From NCBI RefSeq assembly GCF_000355905.1, contig NZ_APLF01000003.1, positions 124,001 through 188,000 on the forward strand: DNA of 64,000 nt. The letters run 5' to 3'. Made by a program: the position numbers and the translations under genes. The notes beneath the pieces were generated by a model. It did not search any database and was not told the origin of the DNA. It saw only the letters and a program-made list of their open reading frames with translations. This DNA is from Psychroflexus gondwanensis ACAM 44 (GTDB lineage Bacteria; Bacteroidota; Bacteroidia; Flavobacteriales; Flavobacteriaceae). Below are positions 46,128 through 56,017 of the stretch, in pieces; within the stretch, counting starts at the first letter, position 1, and each line of letters begins with the position of its first letter.

Positions 46128-46136
46128 GATTGAATT

Positions 46137-47075
46137 ATGGCTATACGTCGAATTCTGAATATAACGTTAGTATCTAGTCTGCTGGTTTTAGCAACTCAAG
46201 CTAGCTATTCACAACAAGATCCAAACTTTACTCAATATATGTATAATACATTGAGTATAAATCCTGCATACGCTGGGTCTAGGGATGCTTTTAGTGCTGT
46301 AGCTTTACACAGATCTCAGTGGTTGGGTTTTGATGGTGCTCCAACGTCTCAAACCCTTTCAGCTCATACTCCTATTAAAGAGGGTAAGATGGGATTAGGA
46401 TTTAATATTGTGAATGATCAAATAGGAGTTACTCAAGAAACCGATATCAACGCGATCTACAGTTACGTTTTAGAAATGTCTAGGTATACAAAACTATCTT
46501 TTGGAATCAATGCTGGTGTGAATTTACTGAATGTAGATTACTCCGATCTTAATATCTTCGATCCAACAGATCCAGAGTTTAATAACAATTTAGAAAACAA
46601 GATATCACCTCAAGTAGGATTAGGAGCTTTGTTGTATAACGATCAGTATTTTGTGGGTTTGAGCGTTCCTGCTTTGTTGAGGAATGATAGATTTTCAGAC
46701 ATTTCTGTCGCAGATGCTACGGTAAGAGACCGTCTGCATTATTACCTTACTGCAGGTCTTGTGTTTGATCTTTTGCCTACTTTAAAATTTAAACCTTCGA
46801 TTTTATTAAGACATGTAAGTGGTTCTCCATTATTGGCAGAATTGTCCTCTAATTTTTTAATAAATGATAAATTTACAATAGGTGCTGCTTATCGATTGAA
46901 CTCTGCGTTTTCCGGTCTTGTTGGTTTTCAAGCTACAGATTCTATCTTATTGGGAATAGCATATGATCGAGATATATCCACATTTTCAAGCTATAACGAT
47001 GGATCTTTAGAGTTTTTTGCGAGATTTGAATTGTTTAAAAAATACAAAAGAATGTATACCCCAAGATTTTTCTAA
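46137..47075 (+). CDS. PorP/SprF family type IX secretion outer-membrane protein
   Basis: 312 residues with signal peptide and the family opening QQDPNFTQYMYNTLSINPAY followed by AGSRDAFSAVALHRSQWLGF and a beta barrel ending FARFELFKK. SprF-type proteins are needed for export or surface attachment of a cognate adhesin encoded next to them. It starts 9 bases after the adhesin stop and 2 bases separate it from the OmpA-family gene, so all three form one operon. Confidence 0.93.
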   Translation: MAIRRILNITLVSSLLVLATQASYSQQDPNFTQYMYNTLSINPAYAGSRDAFSAVALHRSQWLGFDGAPTSQTLSAHTPIKEGKMGLGFNIVNDQIGVTQETDINAIYSYVLEMSRYTKLSFGINAGVNLLNVDYSDLNIFDPTDPEFNNNLENKISPQVGLGALLYNDQYFVGLSVPALLRNDRFSDISVADATVRDRLHYYLTAGLVFDLLPTLKFKPSILLRHVSGSPLLAELSSNFLINDKFTIGAAYRLNSAFSGLVGFQATDSILLGIAYDRDISTFSSYNDGSLEFFARFELFKKYKRMYTPRFF

Positions 47076-47077
47076 GC

Positions 47078-49387
47078 ATGAAGTTCACTCACAGACACAT
47101 AATCCTAATCATAACAATTCTTTTCACAAGTTTAGGTTATTCTCAAATAGATAAGTTAAAGGAAGCCGACAAAATGTTTGAAGGTTACGCTTTTATAGAT
47201 GCTCAAAAAATTTATCTAGAAGTAGCGCGAAGTGGTTACGAATCCGAAAATTTATTTAAAAAACTAGGCGATTCTTACTATTTCAATAACGACCAAGAAA
47301 AAGCTTTAGAATGGTATCAAAAATTATACGATCTAAACCAGAATCTCTCTAAAGAGTATTTATTCAGATATGCTCAATCTTTAAAAAGCGTTAAGCGTTA
47401 TAAAGAATCTGATAAAATCATGCTGGAGTTCGATGCTCTAAACGAAACAGATAGCCGGGTTTCTAAACTGAAAAAAGAACGGAATTATCTTGAACTTATC
47501 GATATGCAATCTGGAAGGTTCGAGATGGAAAAAGTATCTATCAATTCTGATTACTCAGAATTTTCTCCATCTTTTTTTGGAAAACAACTCGTGTTTGCTT
47601 CCAATAGACCAATTTCTTCTTCAGTTAAAAGAATTCACGAGTGGAACAATCAGCCTTACCTCAATTTATACAGTTTAGACTTATCGGATTCTCTAGACAT
47701 AGAGTCTGAGCCAATTGTGTTTTCAGAAGAATTAAATTCCAAGTTTCATGAATCTTCAGCGGTATTTACTAAAGATGGGAAAACAGTTTATTTTACAAGA
47801 AATAACTTCTCTGGAAACAAGCTAAATAGAGGTGAAGATGGCGTGAGTTATCTTAAACTTTTCAAATCTAAACTCAATCAAGAGAACACTTGGACTAAGC
47901 CGGAGGAACTCCCTTTTAATAGTGATAATTATTCTGTAGCCCATCCTGCCTTAAGCAAGGATAATAAAACACTCTATTTTTCTTCAGATATGGAAGGAAC
48001 TATAGGGATGTCCGACATCTTTAGGGTTAAACTACTAGAAGACGATACCTATAGTTCTCCAGAAAACTTGGGGAATCTCATCAACACAGAAGGCAGAGAA
48101 AATTTTCCTTTTGTGAGCGATGATGGTCTACTTTACTTTGCTTCAGATGGTCATTTGGGTCTCGGAGGCTTGGACGTTTTCGTTGCAGTCATCAAAGACA
48201 AAGGAGAATTGGGAGAAGTTTTCAACTTAGGTAGGCCTATCAATAGTAACAAAGACGATTTTAGCTTTATCATCAATTCGAAACTTCGAAAAGGTTTTTT
48301 TGCTTCCAATAGAGGAGAAGGTGAATCAAGTGATAACATTTATAAAATCAACCAATTAGAAAAATTGATGACAGCTTGCTCTCAGCTCTTGAACGGTAAT
48401 ATTTTTACGACCAATGGAGAGGACGCCTTAAGTGACGCTAAAGTTGAACTTTTTGATGAAAACTTAAAATTGCTAAACTCCACAACTACAGATTCTGAAG
48501 GATTTTATCAATTTGAAGTTGAATGTGACACGAGATATGTGGTTAGAGTTTCCAAAGATGGGTTCGGAACATTAGAAGAGCTTGTAAGAACTAATTCTGA
48601 TTTTGGAACTGAGAATGCCTTGGATTTTTCTGTCGATAAGGGAGACGAGTTAGGCGTTACAAAAGCAGATAAAGGGGATGACTTAAGTGATTTACTTCAA
48701 TTGGACCCAATTTATTTCGATATCGATAAATTTCAAATCCGAACTGATGCTGAAGTTGAGCTCCAAAAGATTATTGCGGTAATGAAATCTTACCCTGAAA
48801 TGCGAATAGATGTGAGATCGCACACAGATAGTAGAGCTGGAGACTCTTACAACAAGATCCTCTCGGATAAAAGAGCGACAGCAACCAAAGATTATATCAT
48901 AGAAAAATCGGGAATTTCGAGCGAACGTATTTCGGGAAGGGGTTACGGTGAAACACAACTAGTCAATTCTTGTTCTAATGGAATTGATTGTTCTGAAGCA
49001 GAACATGCTTTAAACCGCAGATCGGAATTTATTATTTTAAATAAAAACAATACCCCAGAAGATATCAAAAAAGAACTGATAGCTTCTGAAGGCAAGAAAT
49101 TACAACAGCCTAAGGTTGAGGAGACACCTACAGCTTATTTTTATGATTTTGAAAATTCAACTGAAGAGCTATTCACAGTGCAAATAGGAGCTTTTGGCAA
49201 AAATTCAAATATTAAATTTGATAACGTTCAGAATGTCTTTAGTCACGTCTATAGCGATGGTTATAAGCGCTATTTTTCTTCTGTTTTTCAAACCAGGAAA
49301 AAAGCCGAAGCTTACAAAATTAAGCTCAGAAATTCAGGTATTGATGGTGCCTTTGTGGTTGGCTTAAAAGGAGAAACTCGATTTTAG
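47078..49387 (+). CDS. OmpA-family protein with TPR, PD40, OmpA and SPOR-like domains
   Basis: 769 residues: signal peptide, TPR-like helices (~20-130), PD40 beta-propeller repeats (~150-420: LVFASNRPISS, TLYFSSDMEGTIGMSDIF, LYFASDGHLGLGGLDVF), a carboxypeptidase-regulatory-like domain, an OmpA peptidoglycan-binding domain (~550-660: YFDIDKFQI, RSHTDSRAGDSYN, NRRSEFII) and a C-terminal SPOR-like segment (FTVQIGAFG). It probably anchors the PorP/SprF-adhesin assembly to peptidoglycan. Confidence 0.92.
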   Translation: MKFTHRHIILIITILFTSLGYSQIDKLKEADKMFEGYAFIDAQKIYLEVARSGYESENLFKKLGDSYYFNNDQEKALEWYQKLYDLNQNLSKEYLFRYAQSLKSVKRYKESDKIMLEFDALNETDSRVSKLKKERNYLELIDMQSGRFEMEKVSINSDYSEFSPSFFGKQLVFASNRPISSSVKRIHEWNNQPYLNLYSLDLSDSLDIESEPIVFSEELNSKFHESSAVFTKDGKTVYFTRNNFSGNKLNRGEDGVSYLKLFKSKLNQENTWTKPEELPFNSDNYSVAHPALSKDNKTLYFSSDMEGTIGMSDIFRVKLLEDDTYSSPENLGNLINTEGRENFPFVSDDGLLYFASDGHLGLGGLDVFVAVIKDKGELGEVFNLGRPINSNKDDFSFIINSKLRKGFFASNRGEGESSDNIYKINQLEKLMTACSQLLNGNIFTTNGEDALSDAKVELFDENLKLLNSTTTDSEGFYQFEVECDTRYVVRVSKDGFGTLEELVRTNSDFGTENALDFSVDKGDELGVTKADKGDDLSDLLQLDPIYFDIDKFQIRTDAEVELQKIIAVMKSYPEMRIDVRSHTDSRAGDSYNKILSDKRATATKDYIIEKSGISSERISGRGYGETQLVNSCSNGIDCSEAEHALNRRSEFIILNKNNTPEDIKKELIASEGKKLQQPKVEETPTAYFYDFENSTEELFTVQIGAFGKNSNIKFDNVQNVFSHVYSDGYKRYFSSVFQTRKKAEAYKIKLRNSGIDGAFVVGLKGETRF

Positions 49388-49451
49388 GAATCCCATCAAA
49401 TACTAAATAATTCATAAATAGATCCCTTTAAGGTCAGGTGAATTTTCTTTA

Positions 49452-49484
49452 TTGAATTCAAATTCAACTTATTTTGTATTTTTG
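49452..49484 (+). promoter_or_regulatory. Putative Bacteroidota promoter for idi
   Basis: TTG at 49452-49454, a 22-base spacer, then -7 box TATTTTTG at 49477-49484, four bases before the idi ATG, so the mRNA would be nearly leaderless. Fits the TTG/TAnnTTTG consensus. Confidence 0.5.
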
Positions 49485-49488
49485 AGAT

Positions 49489-50025
49489 ATGGAAAACAGC
49501 AATGAAAACTATGTCATCCTAGTCGATGAAAAAGACAATCCACTAGGAACTATGGAGAAAATTGAAGCTCATGAAAAAGCGAGACTTCATAGAGCTTTTT
49601 CAGTTTTTATATACAATTCCAAAAACGAATTGATGCTCCAGCAAAGAGCTTTAACCAAGTACCATACTCCTGGTCTATGGACCAATACGTGTTGTAGTCA
49701 TCAAAAGCTAGAGGAATCTAATATCGAAGCTGGAAAAAGGCGTTTACAAGAGGAAATGGGGTTTTCTACAGAGCTCAAAGAAACCATTTCATTTATTTAC
49801 AAAGCTCCTTTCGAAAACGGTTTAACCGAACACGAATTCGATTACATCTTAGTTGGAGAATATGAAAATGACCCCCAACCCAATCCAGATGAAGTTCACG
49901 ATTGGAAATGGATGAGTCTAGGCGACATTGAAAATGATATAAATAAGAATCCAAACCTATACACAGAGTGGTTCAAAATTATTTTTGAAAAGCACAAAAG
50001 TGAAATGGTAAAATCATCAATTTAA
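49489..50025 (+). CDS. idi: Isopentenyl-diphosphate delta-isomerase (type I)
   Basis: 178 residues of the Nudix-fold type I enzyme. LHRAFSVFIYNSKNELMLQQ, the active-site cysteine in TNTCCSHQ, the Nudix-like GKRRLQEEMGFS and the acidic EHEFDYILVGEYE are present. It interconverts IPP and DMAPP for isoprenoid (quinone, carotenoid) synthesis. First of four closely spaced genes, with the next ATG 4 bases after its stop. Confidence 0.95.
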   Translation: MENSNENYVILVDEKDNPLGTMEKIEAHEKARLHRAFSVFIYNSKNELMLQQRALTKYHTPGLWTNTCCSHQKLEESNIEAGKRRLQEEMGFSTELKETISFIYKAPFENGLTEHEFDYILVGEYENDPQPNPDEVHDWKWMSLGDIENDINKNPNLYTEWFKIIFEKHKSEMVKSSI

Positions 50026-50029
50026 ACTT

Positions 50030-50440
50030 ATGAAAGTAACAGTTCACCGCAAAGCGCATTTTAATGCAGCGCATAGACTCTATAGAAAAGATTGGGATTT
50101 TGAAAAAAACAACGAAGTTTTTGGGAAATGTAACAATCCTCAATATCACGGTCATAATTACGAATTGATAGCCTCGGTAACAGGTGATATTGATCCTGAA
50201 ACAGGATATGTTATTGACATCAAAGTGCTTAAGGATATGATAAAAGCTGAAGTAGAAGATGCCTTCGATCATAAGAACTTGAATGAACAAGTCCCAGAGT
50301 TTAAAGACTTGAACCCGACAGCCGAAAATATTTCAGTAGTAATTTGGAACAAACTAAAGGCTAAATTGGATAAAAACCATGACCTTGAAGTGACCTTATA
50401 CGAAACCCCAAGAAATTTTGTAACCTATAAAGGAGAATAA
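50030..50440 (+). CDS. 6-pyruvoyl-tetrahydropterin synthase/QueD family protein
   Basis: 136 residues with zinc ligands in HFNAAHRLY and YHGHNYEL and the catalytic cysteine in FGKCNNPQYHGHNY. Then GYVIDIKVLKDM, FDHKNLNEQ and PTAENISVVIW. The family makes 6-carboxytetrahydropterin (queuosine) or 6-pyruvoyl-tetrahydropterin. No other que or folate gene is adjacent, so which reaction is used is uncertain. Only one base separates it from the peroxiredoxin gene. Confidence 0.88.
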   Translation: MKVTVHRKAHFNAAHRLYRKDWDFEKNNEVFGKCNNPQYHGHNYELIASVTGDIDPETGYVIDIKVLKDMIKAEVEDAFDHKNLNEQVPEFKDLNPTAENISVVIWNKLKAKLDKNHDLEVTLYETPRNFVTYKGE

Positions 50441-50441
50441 T

Positions 50442-50897
50442 ATGTCTATTGAAAAAGGAGATTCTATACCTAGTTTTGAGCTGAATGACCAGAACAGTAA
50501 TATTTTCAACTCCGATGATATCATTGGAAAGAAACCGGTAGTTATTTATTTTTACCCAAAGGATTTTACTCCTGGATGCACTAAGGAGGCGTGTAGTTTT
50601 AGAGATAGTTACGAAGATTTTAAAGAAATAGGAGCAGAGGTGATAGGGATTAGTAATGATTCTGAAAAATCTCACGCCAAATTTTCAGCGAAATATAACC
50701 TCCCTTTTATTTTGTTATCAGACGCCAACGGAAGAGTAAGAAAGAAGTTTGGAATCAAAAAAAGCTTATTAGGCTTGGTGCCAGGGCGGGAAACCTTTGT
50801 AATTGACGCTCAAGGAAAATTGATTTTTAAATTCAATAGTCTCGATGCTTCCCAGCACATGAAAAAAGCGCTTAAGGCCATTAAAAAAATGAATTGA
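50442..50897 (+). CDS. bcp: Thioredoxin-dependent peroxiredoxin (Bcp/PrxQ type)
   Basis: 151 residues with the peroxidatic cysteine in DFTPGCTKEACSFRDSY. The resolving cysteine five residues later marks the PrxQ class. VIGISNDSEKSHAKFSAKYN and LVPGRETFVIDAQG complete the fold. It reduces H2O2 and organic peroxides at the expense of thioredoxin. The stop overlaps the manA start by 4 bases. Confidence 0.93.
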   Translation: MSIEKGDSIPSFELNDQNSNIFNSDDIIGKKPVVIYFYPKDFTPGCTKEACSFRDSYEDFKEIGAEVIGISNDSEKSHAKFSAKYNLPFILLSDANGRVRKKFGIKKSLLGLVPGRETFVIDAQGKLIFKFNSLDASQHMKKALKAIKKMN

Positions 50898-51865
50898 TGC
50901 TTTACCCACTTAAATTTAAACCAATTCTAAAAGAGAAAATTTGGGGAGGTGATAAATTAAAGTCCAAATCTAAAGTTGATTTTTCTCAAAAAAGGATTGG
51001 TGAAAGTTGGGAAATAAGCGGTATTAACGGTGCTATATCAATTGTTCAAAACGGAGTATTAGCGGGTCAGACTTTAAGTCAATTAATTTCTGAATTCAAA
51101 ACTGAATTGGTAGGCAAAGCTGTTTTTGAAAAATTCAATAGCGAGTTCCCTATTCTTATAAAATTCATAGAAGCTCAAGACAACTTATCGGTTCAACTTC
51201 ATCCAAGTGATACATTAGCTAAAAAGCGACATAATAGTTTCGGGAAAACAGAAATGTGGTATATCACAGAAGCTGAGCCAAATGCTGAGCTCATTGTCGG
51301 TTTTAAAGAACCTATTACATTTGATAGGTACAAAGAAAGCCTGTCTAAAGGGGAATTAGAAGATGTTTTGAATAAGATAAAAGTTGAGGAAGGAGAGGTT
51401 TTTTTTATAAAACCTGGTTTAGTTCATGCTATAGGAGCAGGAGTTACATTGGCTGAGATTCAACAAACCTCAGATGTTACCTACAGGCTCTATGATTGGC
51501 TCAGAGTGGATAAAGAAGGCCATTCCAGAGAATTACATACAGAGCTAGCTCTAGAGGCTATTGATTTTCAAGTTAATTCAGATTATAAAATTGAGTACGA
51601 TTCTATATTCAATTCTAAGGTTTCTCTTGTGGATTCACCTTATTTCAAAACCAATTTTTTAGAAATTAATCGACGAATATTTTTAGATTATTCTTCAGTA
51701 GATTCTTTTGTTATCTATTTAAATGTAGGGACTCAAACCGCTGAGCTTATTCACAATGAGAACTCATTTATGTTATCTCCAATGGAGACGATTCTACTTC
51801 CCGCCTGCATTAAAACCATCGAACTTAAATCTTCAGGAACCAAACTTTTAGAAATCAGTATTTAA
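50894..51865 (+). CDS. manA: Mannose-6-phosphate isomerase, class I
   Basis: 323 residues, the short cupin-type form common in Bacteroidota and Firmicutes. KEKIWGGDKL at the start, zinc site in NLSVQLHPSD, then GKTEMWYITEA and FFIKPGLVHAIGAGVTLAEI, QTSDVTYRLYDW. It converts fructose-6-P and mannose-6-P for GDP-mannose and glycan synthesis. Last gene of the idi operon. Confidence 0.93.
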   Translation: MMLYPLKFKPILKEKIWGGDKLKSKSKVDFSQKRIGESWEISGINGAISIVQNGVLAGQTLSQLISEFKTELVGKAVFEKFNSEFPILIKFIEAQDNLSVQLHPSDTLAKKRHNSFGKTEMWYITEAEPNAELIVGFKEPITFDRYKESLSKGELEDVLNKIKVEEGEVFFIKPGLVHAIGAGVTLAEIQQTSDVTYRLYDWLRVDKEGHSRELHTELALEAIDFQVNSDYKIEYDSIFNSKVSLVDSPYFKTNFLEINRRIFLDYSSVDSFVIYLNVGTQTAELIHNENSFMLSPMETILLPACIKTIELKSSGTKLLEISI

Positions 51866-51909
51866 TATTAAAATTAGTTTACTTTTGCCGAAATTAAATT
51901 TTTATAAAA

Positions 51910-52176
51910 ATGGCTAGTAAAAAGCAACTTAAAAAAGACTTAAACAATCGCTTTGGTGAAATCATCGACGGAGCACTTATCAATCAAGAAGCAGACTCTA
52001 AAGATTCTAGTATCAAAACGGAAGAGCTTGTTGACGATATTATTTCAGAATTTGATACTATTATTGAACAAATCAACAAAAGAGATTCTGACGATAGAGC
52101 TAAGCATTTGAAATCTGTCAAAGAAAATATAAATAAAAAGGCTGATGAGTTTATAGAAAGACTCAACAACCTTTAA
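51910..52176 (+). CDS. Small charged coiled-coil protein
   Basis: 88 residues, highly charged, predicted almost wholly helical (KKQLKKDLNNRFGEIIDGAL, then heptad-like FDTIIEQINKRDSDDRAKHL). No signal or membrane segment. A -7 box TACTTTTG lies at 51880-51887. Small proteins of this type are widespread but uncharacterised in flavobacteria. Confidence 0.7.
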   Translation: MASKKQLKKDLNNRFGEIIDGALINQEADSKDSSIKTEELVDDIISEFDTIIEQINKRDSDDRAKHLKSVKENINKKADEFIERLNNL

Positions 52177-52202
52177 TTGTTTTTATTACTGAGGTTATTG
52201 AA

Positions 52203-52955
52203 TTACTCTTTAGAGACTTCTTCAATAACTTCAGTTTCTACACTTTCTTCATCATTTTTCTTCCTTTCCTTAATTAACTCGTTGAGTCTTTTACCATAAA
52301 GTGACTTTCTTATAGGTTTCTCTAAAGCATTGTAGACGGTATCCAAATATTTTATGTTAGCATCAAAAGCCTCTGATAGTAAAACATAAGGAGAAACTTC
52401 CAAGTTTTTATTATTTAGCGCAAAATTGACGGTGTATAAATATTTTCTCTTCAGTATAGAATTGAATCTTTTGTTCAAACTGTCTAGTTTTTCTTCATTT
52501 TGAGACTTGCTGGCCTCAAAGTTAGCTTCTATAAGGTCTAGCCTTTGGTTGTTGAACTGTTTAATCACTTCATTATATTCTTCCAGCTTTTTCTGATTCT
52601 CAAAATTAGATGTGATTTTTAAATCAATCCCATAATTTTTCAAAGAAGTCGTTAATTTCAATTCTCCTGGCTCAGCAAAAAAATTGATGAGATCAGCGTA
52701 GTCATCTCCATCATTTCTGTCCAGCTCAATAAACATAATTTGTGGTTCATCGATATAAGTATTGAAACTAAAATCTGACGAGCCTTCAACTTGCACAGAA
52801 TCTACATTGACTAGACTAGTATCTCCAAATTTCTGCAAGTAGAGGGTTCCTTTTTTTAGACCAGCTATTTGGCCAGTAATTATCAAATTGCTTTTTTTAT
52901 TCTCACAAGAGCTTATTAAAAAGACGAAGAGTAAAATTGGTAAAAAATGTTTCAT
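52203..52955 (-). CDS. DUF4369-type lipoprotein
   Basis: 250 residues with lipoprotein signal (LFVFLISSCENKKS) and the DUF4369 pattern: ITGQIAGLKKGTLYLQKFGD, a second strand pair with VDSVQVEGSSDFSF, and FAEPGELKLTTSL. A long charged helical part follows (EEYNEVIKQFNNQRLDLIEA). In related proteins DUF4369 precedes a thioredoxin domain. Here that domain is absent. Located 12 bases downstream of the DUF819 gene on the same strand. Confidence 0.8.
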   Translation of the reverse strand: MKHFLPILLFVFLISSCENKKSNLIITGQIAGLKKGTLYLQKFGDTSLVNVDSVQVEGSSDFSFNTYIDEPQIMFIELDRNDGDDYADLINFFAEPGELKLTTSLKNYGIDLKITSNFENQKKLEEYNEVIKQFNNQRLDLIEANFEASKSQNEEKLDSLNKRFNSILKRKYLYTVNFALNNKNLEVSPYVLLSEAFDANIKYLDTVYNALEKPIRKSLYGKRLNELIKERKKNDEESVETEVIEEVSKE

Positions 52956-52967
52956 TGGTATTTATAT

Positions 52968-54233
52968 TTAAAGATTAGATGAAATTTCCATTAAGATCGT
53001 ACAGCCTATAGCTGCGTAAGTTCCTACAACATACCCAAATACAGCGAGAAGAACCCCAACACTGGTTAACGAAGGATGAAATGCAGAGGCGACTATGGGA
53101 GCAGATGCTGCACCCCCAACATTAGCTTGACTCCCAACGGCTAAGAAAAAGTAGGGCGCTTTAATGAGTTTGGCCACTAAGATGAGTAAGCCTGCATGAA
53201 TAGACATCCACACAATACCTATCAAAATAAGCCCTGGATTTTCAAAAACGGTAGTTAAGTCCATTTTCATACCAATAGTTGCGACTAAGAAATAGATAAA
53301 GACACTACCGAGTTTACTAGCGCCAGCACCTTCGTAAGATTTAGCTTTTGTAAATGATAAGCCAACTCCAAAAGCGGTGGCAATGGTAATCATCCAAAAA
53401 AATGTTGAGGTAAAAGAAGCTAGGGCAGATGTTTTGTCATTAAATATTTCAAAATTAGATATTAGAAACTCAGAGATATATTCAGAAGCCCAATGTGAGA
53501 AACCTACAGCGGTAAATGCAATGCCCAGCATTATCATATAATCCTTAAGCTCAGGTTTTCTAGAGACGCTTTTTGTGTAAGAAGACACTTTCTTTTTTAA
53601 GTCCTCAATGGCGCTATTATCAGCATTGAGCCATTTATCGATTTTATCAGACTTTCCTATTCCTAAGAGTATGATAGCAAGCCACAGATTTGCGACAACA
53701 ATATCAACCAAAACCATACCTCCGTACTTTGCAGGATTATATTTAAAAATTTCGAGCATTGCTGCTTGGTTAGCTCCACCTCCAATCCAGCTTCCTGCAA
53801 GAGTAGACAAACCTCTCCAAACTGCGTCTGGACCAGCCCCTCCAACGGTTTCTGGAGAAAACAGGGAAATCAATAAAATGGCAATTGGCCCTCCTATAAC
53901 AATCCCTACCGTACCGGTAAGAAACATAATCAATGCTTTATATCCTAGATTTTTGATGGCTTTTAAGTCAATGCTCAAGGTCATTAATACCAAGGAAGCT
54001 GGAAGAAAATAACGGCTGGCTACGAAATATAAATTAGATGACGAATCACTTATAATTCCTAAAGAATTAAAAATGGCTGGAAGAAGATAGCACATCAACA
54101 ATGCTGGAACCACTTTATAAAACTTACTCCAAAATCCACTTTTTAAATTTGAACTGTAGAATATAAAACCGATGCAGAGCATGAGTACTCCAAGAACAAC
54201 AGCGTCGTTAGTAAATAGTGGTGTTTTATCCAT
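52968..54233 (-). CDS. DUF819 family membrane protein
   Basis: 421 residues with about 11 membrane segments. The family-typical GGPIAILLISLFSPETVGG, STLAGSWIGGGANQAAM and GSQANVGGAASAPIVASAFH are visible, in an inverted-repeat transporter-like layout. DUF819 proteins are uncharacterised permeases. Substrate unknown. Probably cotranscribed with the DUF4369 lipoprotein. Confidence 0.88.
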   Translation of the reverse strand: MDKTPLFTNDAVVLGVLMLCIGFIFYSSNLKSGFWSKFYKVVPALLMCYLLPAIFNSLGIISDSSSNLYFVASRYFLPASLVLMTLSIDLKAIKNLGYKALIMFLTGTVGIVIGGPIAILLISLFSPETVGGAGPDAVWRGLSTLAGSWIGGGANQAAMLEIFKYNPAKYGGMVLVDIVVANLWLAIILLGIGKSDKIDKWLNADNSAIEDLKKKVSSYTKSVSRKPELKDYMIMLGIAFTAVGFSHWASEYISEFLISNFEIFNDKTSALASFTSTFFWMITIATAFGVGLSFTKAKSYEGAGASKLGSVFIYFLVATIGMKMDLTTVFENPGLILIGIVWMSIHAGLLILVAKLIKAPYFFLAVGSQANVGGAASAPIVASAFHPSLTSVGVLLAVFGYVVGTYAAIGCTILMEISSNL

Positions 54234-54282
54234 CTTAAAATTTTAAGGGGTAAAAGTAAAAATTATTAACAACTGTACGACT

Positions 54283-55089
54283 TTATTGCGTTTTAAAATA
54301 ATGAGATAAAAATTCTGCAACTCCATCCTTTTTAGCATCCCCAATGATCTTATTGGCGACTGCTTTAACTTCTTCCTTAGCATTTCCAACAGCAAGGCCG
54401 AGCCCAGAAGCCTTTAGCATCTCAATATCATTGTAATTATCGCCGAAACTCATGACTTGAGAGAATTCAAATTTGTATTCAGAGGAAATCAAATATTCAA
54501 TAGCAGAGCGTTTTGAGATTTGTTTAGGAGCTATTTCTATATAGGTGTCCTTGGATCGGTAGAGGTGTAAGTCGTTAGAAAATTTACCGGATAACAAAGT
54601 GTAGAAATCATTCACCAACGAAGGGTCTCCCATACACATGATTTTATGAGCACCAGCCTGTTTGGGTTCCCAGAGATCGAGAACTTCTTTATTGTTCTTG
54701 ATTTCAGGATTGACTTTAGTATTATTGATTTCCCTATTTGTCCATTGGTCTTGCCTAGGCGCATACCATTTATCTTCTTGGTATAAACTTAAATGTAAGT
54801 TGTCTTTATTTAGTTCGATGATTTTTTCAACCAGCTCAAAAGATAGAGTTGAGCTTTGTCTTACTTCATTATCAACCAATATTAATCCACCATTATAGGC
54901 GACTAAAGGCAAGTTCTCAATGCCCAGGTCTTTTTGTAAATGCCTCATCGCGGCGGGCATTCTAGAGGAAATAAGAATGATAGGTAGCTTATGCTTTATG
55001 TTATGAAATTCAACCTTTGTTTTGTTGGAAACCTCTCGTTCAGTATTCAACAAGGTCCCATCTATGTCGCTACATATAAGTTTTATCAT
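54283..55089 (-). CDS. Cof-type HAD-IIB phosphatase
   Basis: 268 residues. HAD motif I is in CSDIDGTLLNTEREV (nucleophile and acid aspartates), motif II in ILISSRMP, and motif IV in SFGDNYNDIEMLKASG. The cap domain lies between, as in Cof/YwpJ sugar-phosphate phosphatases. Likely dephosphorylates sugar phosphates or FMN. Specific substrate not predictable. Confidence 0.92.
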   Translation of the reverse strand: MIKLICSDIDGTLLNTEREVSNKTKVEFHNIKHKLPIILISSRMPAAMRHLQKDLGIENLPLVAYNGGLILVDNEVRQSSTLSFELVEKIIELNKDNLHLSLYQEDKWYAPRQDQWTNREINNTKVNPEIKNNKEVLDLWEPKQAGAHKIMCMGDPSLVNDFYTLLSGKFSNDLHLYRSKDTYIEIAPKQISKRSAIEYLISSEYKFEFSQVMSFGDNYNDIEMLKASGLGLAVGNAKEEVKAVANKIIGDAKKDGVAEFLSHYFKTQ

Positions 55090-55249
55090 CGTCTTTTAGG
55101 TTGAATTTATTACTGCCCAAATTAAAGAGTTTAGAATGTAAATCTCTAATATTTACCTATTAATTATGTATCAGCTTTAGTAAAAGATTTATCTGAAAAT
55201 TTAATACTCACTTAAAACTATTACATATATATTTGAAAAAAAAAGGAAA

Positions 55250-56017
55250 ATGAAAATTATACTTGTTTTATTAATTTTATCACAATCGGTATTAGCTTCT
55301 AATGATTGGGGACAAAATGGTCACCGATCTGTTGGAGAAACCGCAGAACAGTACCTTAAATCTAAAGTTAAAGATAAAATTGATCGAATTTTAAACGGAC
55401 AGTCCCTTGCAGATGCTTCGACCTACGCCGATGAAATTAAAAGCGACGATGACTACGATAAGTATAAACCTTGGCACTACGCTAATATTCCTTTCGATAA
55501 AACGTATGCCGAAGCTGAAAAGAATCCAGAAGGAGATATCGTTTTTGGAATTCAAGAGTGTATAGAGAAACTTAAGGGAGACACTCTAAGTCCAAAAGAG
55601 GAGCAATTTTATTTGAAGATGCTTATTCATTTAGTCGGCGATATGCACCAACCATTGCATTTTGGCCTTAAAGAAGATCGGGGAGCAAATGATTTTAAAG
55701 TAAAATGGTTTAACCAACCTAGTAATATGCATAGGGTTTGGGATACTCAAATGATTGAAAGTTATAATATGAGCTACAGCGAATTAGCGGCTAATTTACC
55801 TAAACTGGATAGGGCAGTAGTAAAAACTATTAAATCTGGAACTTTGTTAGATTGGGTTGAAGAAAATAGGGAATTGACACGAGAAGTTTACAATTCTGCA
55901 TCAGCAAACGAAAATCTAAGCTATAGATATATGTACCAATGGTTTGATGTACTCAAGATGCAGATTAATAAAGCGGGAATAAGATTAGCAGTGATACTGA
56001 ATGATATCTATGCTTAA
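55250..56017 (+). CDS. S1/P1-type nuclease, secreted
   Basis: 255 residues with a signal peptide (KIILVLLILSQSVLAS). The mature N-terminus WGQNGHRSVGETAEQYL supplies the N-terminal Trp zinc ligand. Other zinc ligands are in PWHYANIPFD, HLVGDMHQPLHFG and NMHRVWDTQMIE. The fold is the trinuclear-zinc single-strand nuclease/3'-nucleotidase. Periplasmic or extracellular nucleic-acid scavenging is likely. Its stop TAA shares a TTAA with the convergent gene's stop. Confidence 0.92.
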   Translation: MKIILVLLILSQSVLASNDWGQNGHRSVGETAEQYLKSKVKDKIDRILNGQSLADASTYADEIKSDDDYDKYKPWHYANIPFDKTYAEAEKNPEGDIVFGIQECIEKLKGDTLSPKEEQFYLKMLIHLVGDMHQPLHFGLKEDRGANDFKVKWFNQPSNMHRVWDTQMIESYNMSYSELAANLPKLDRAVVKTIKSGTLLDWVEENRELTREVYNSASANENLSYRYMYQWFDVLKMQINKAGIRLAVILNDIYA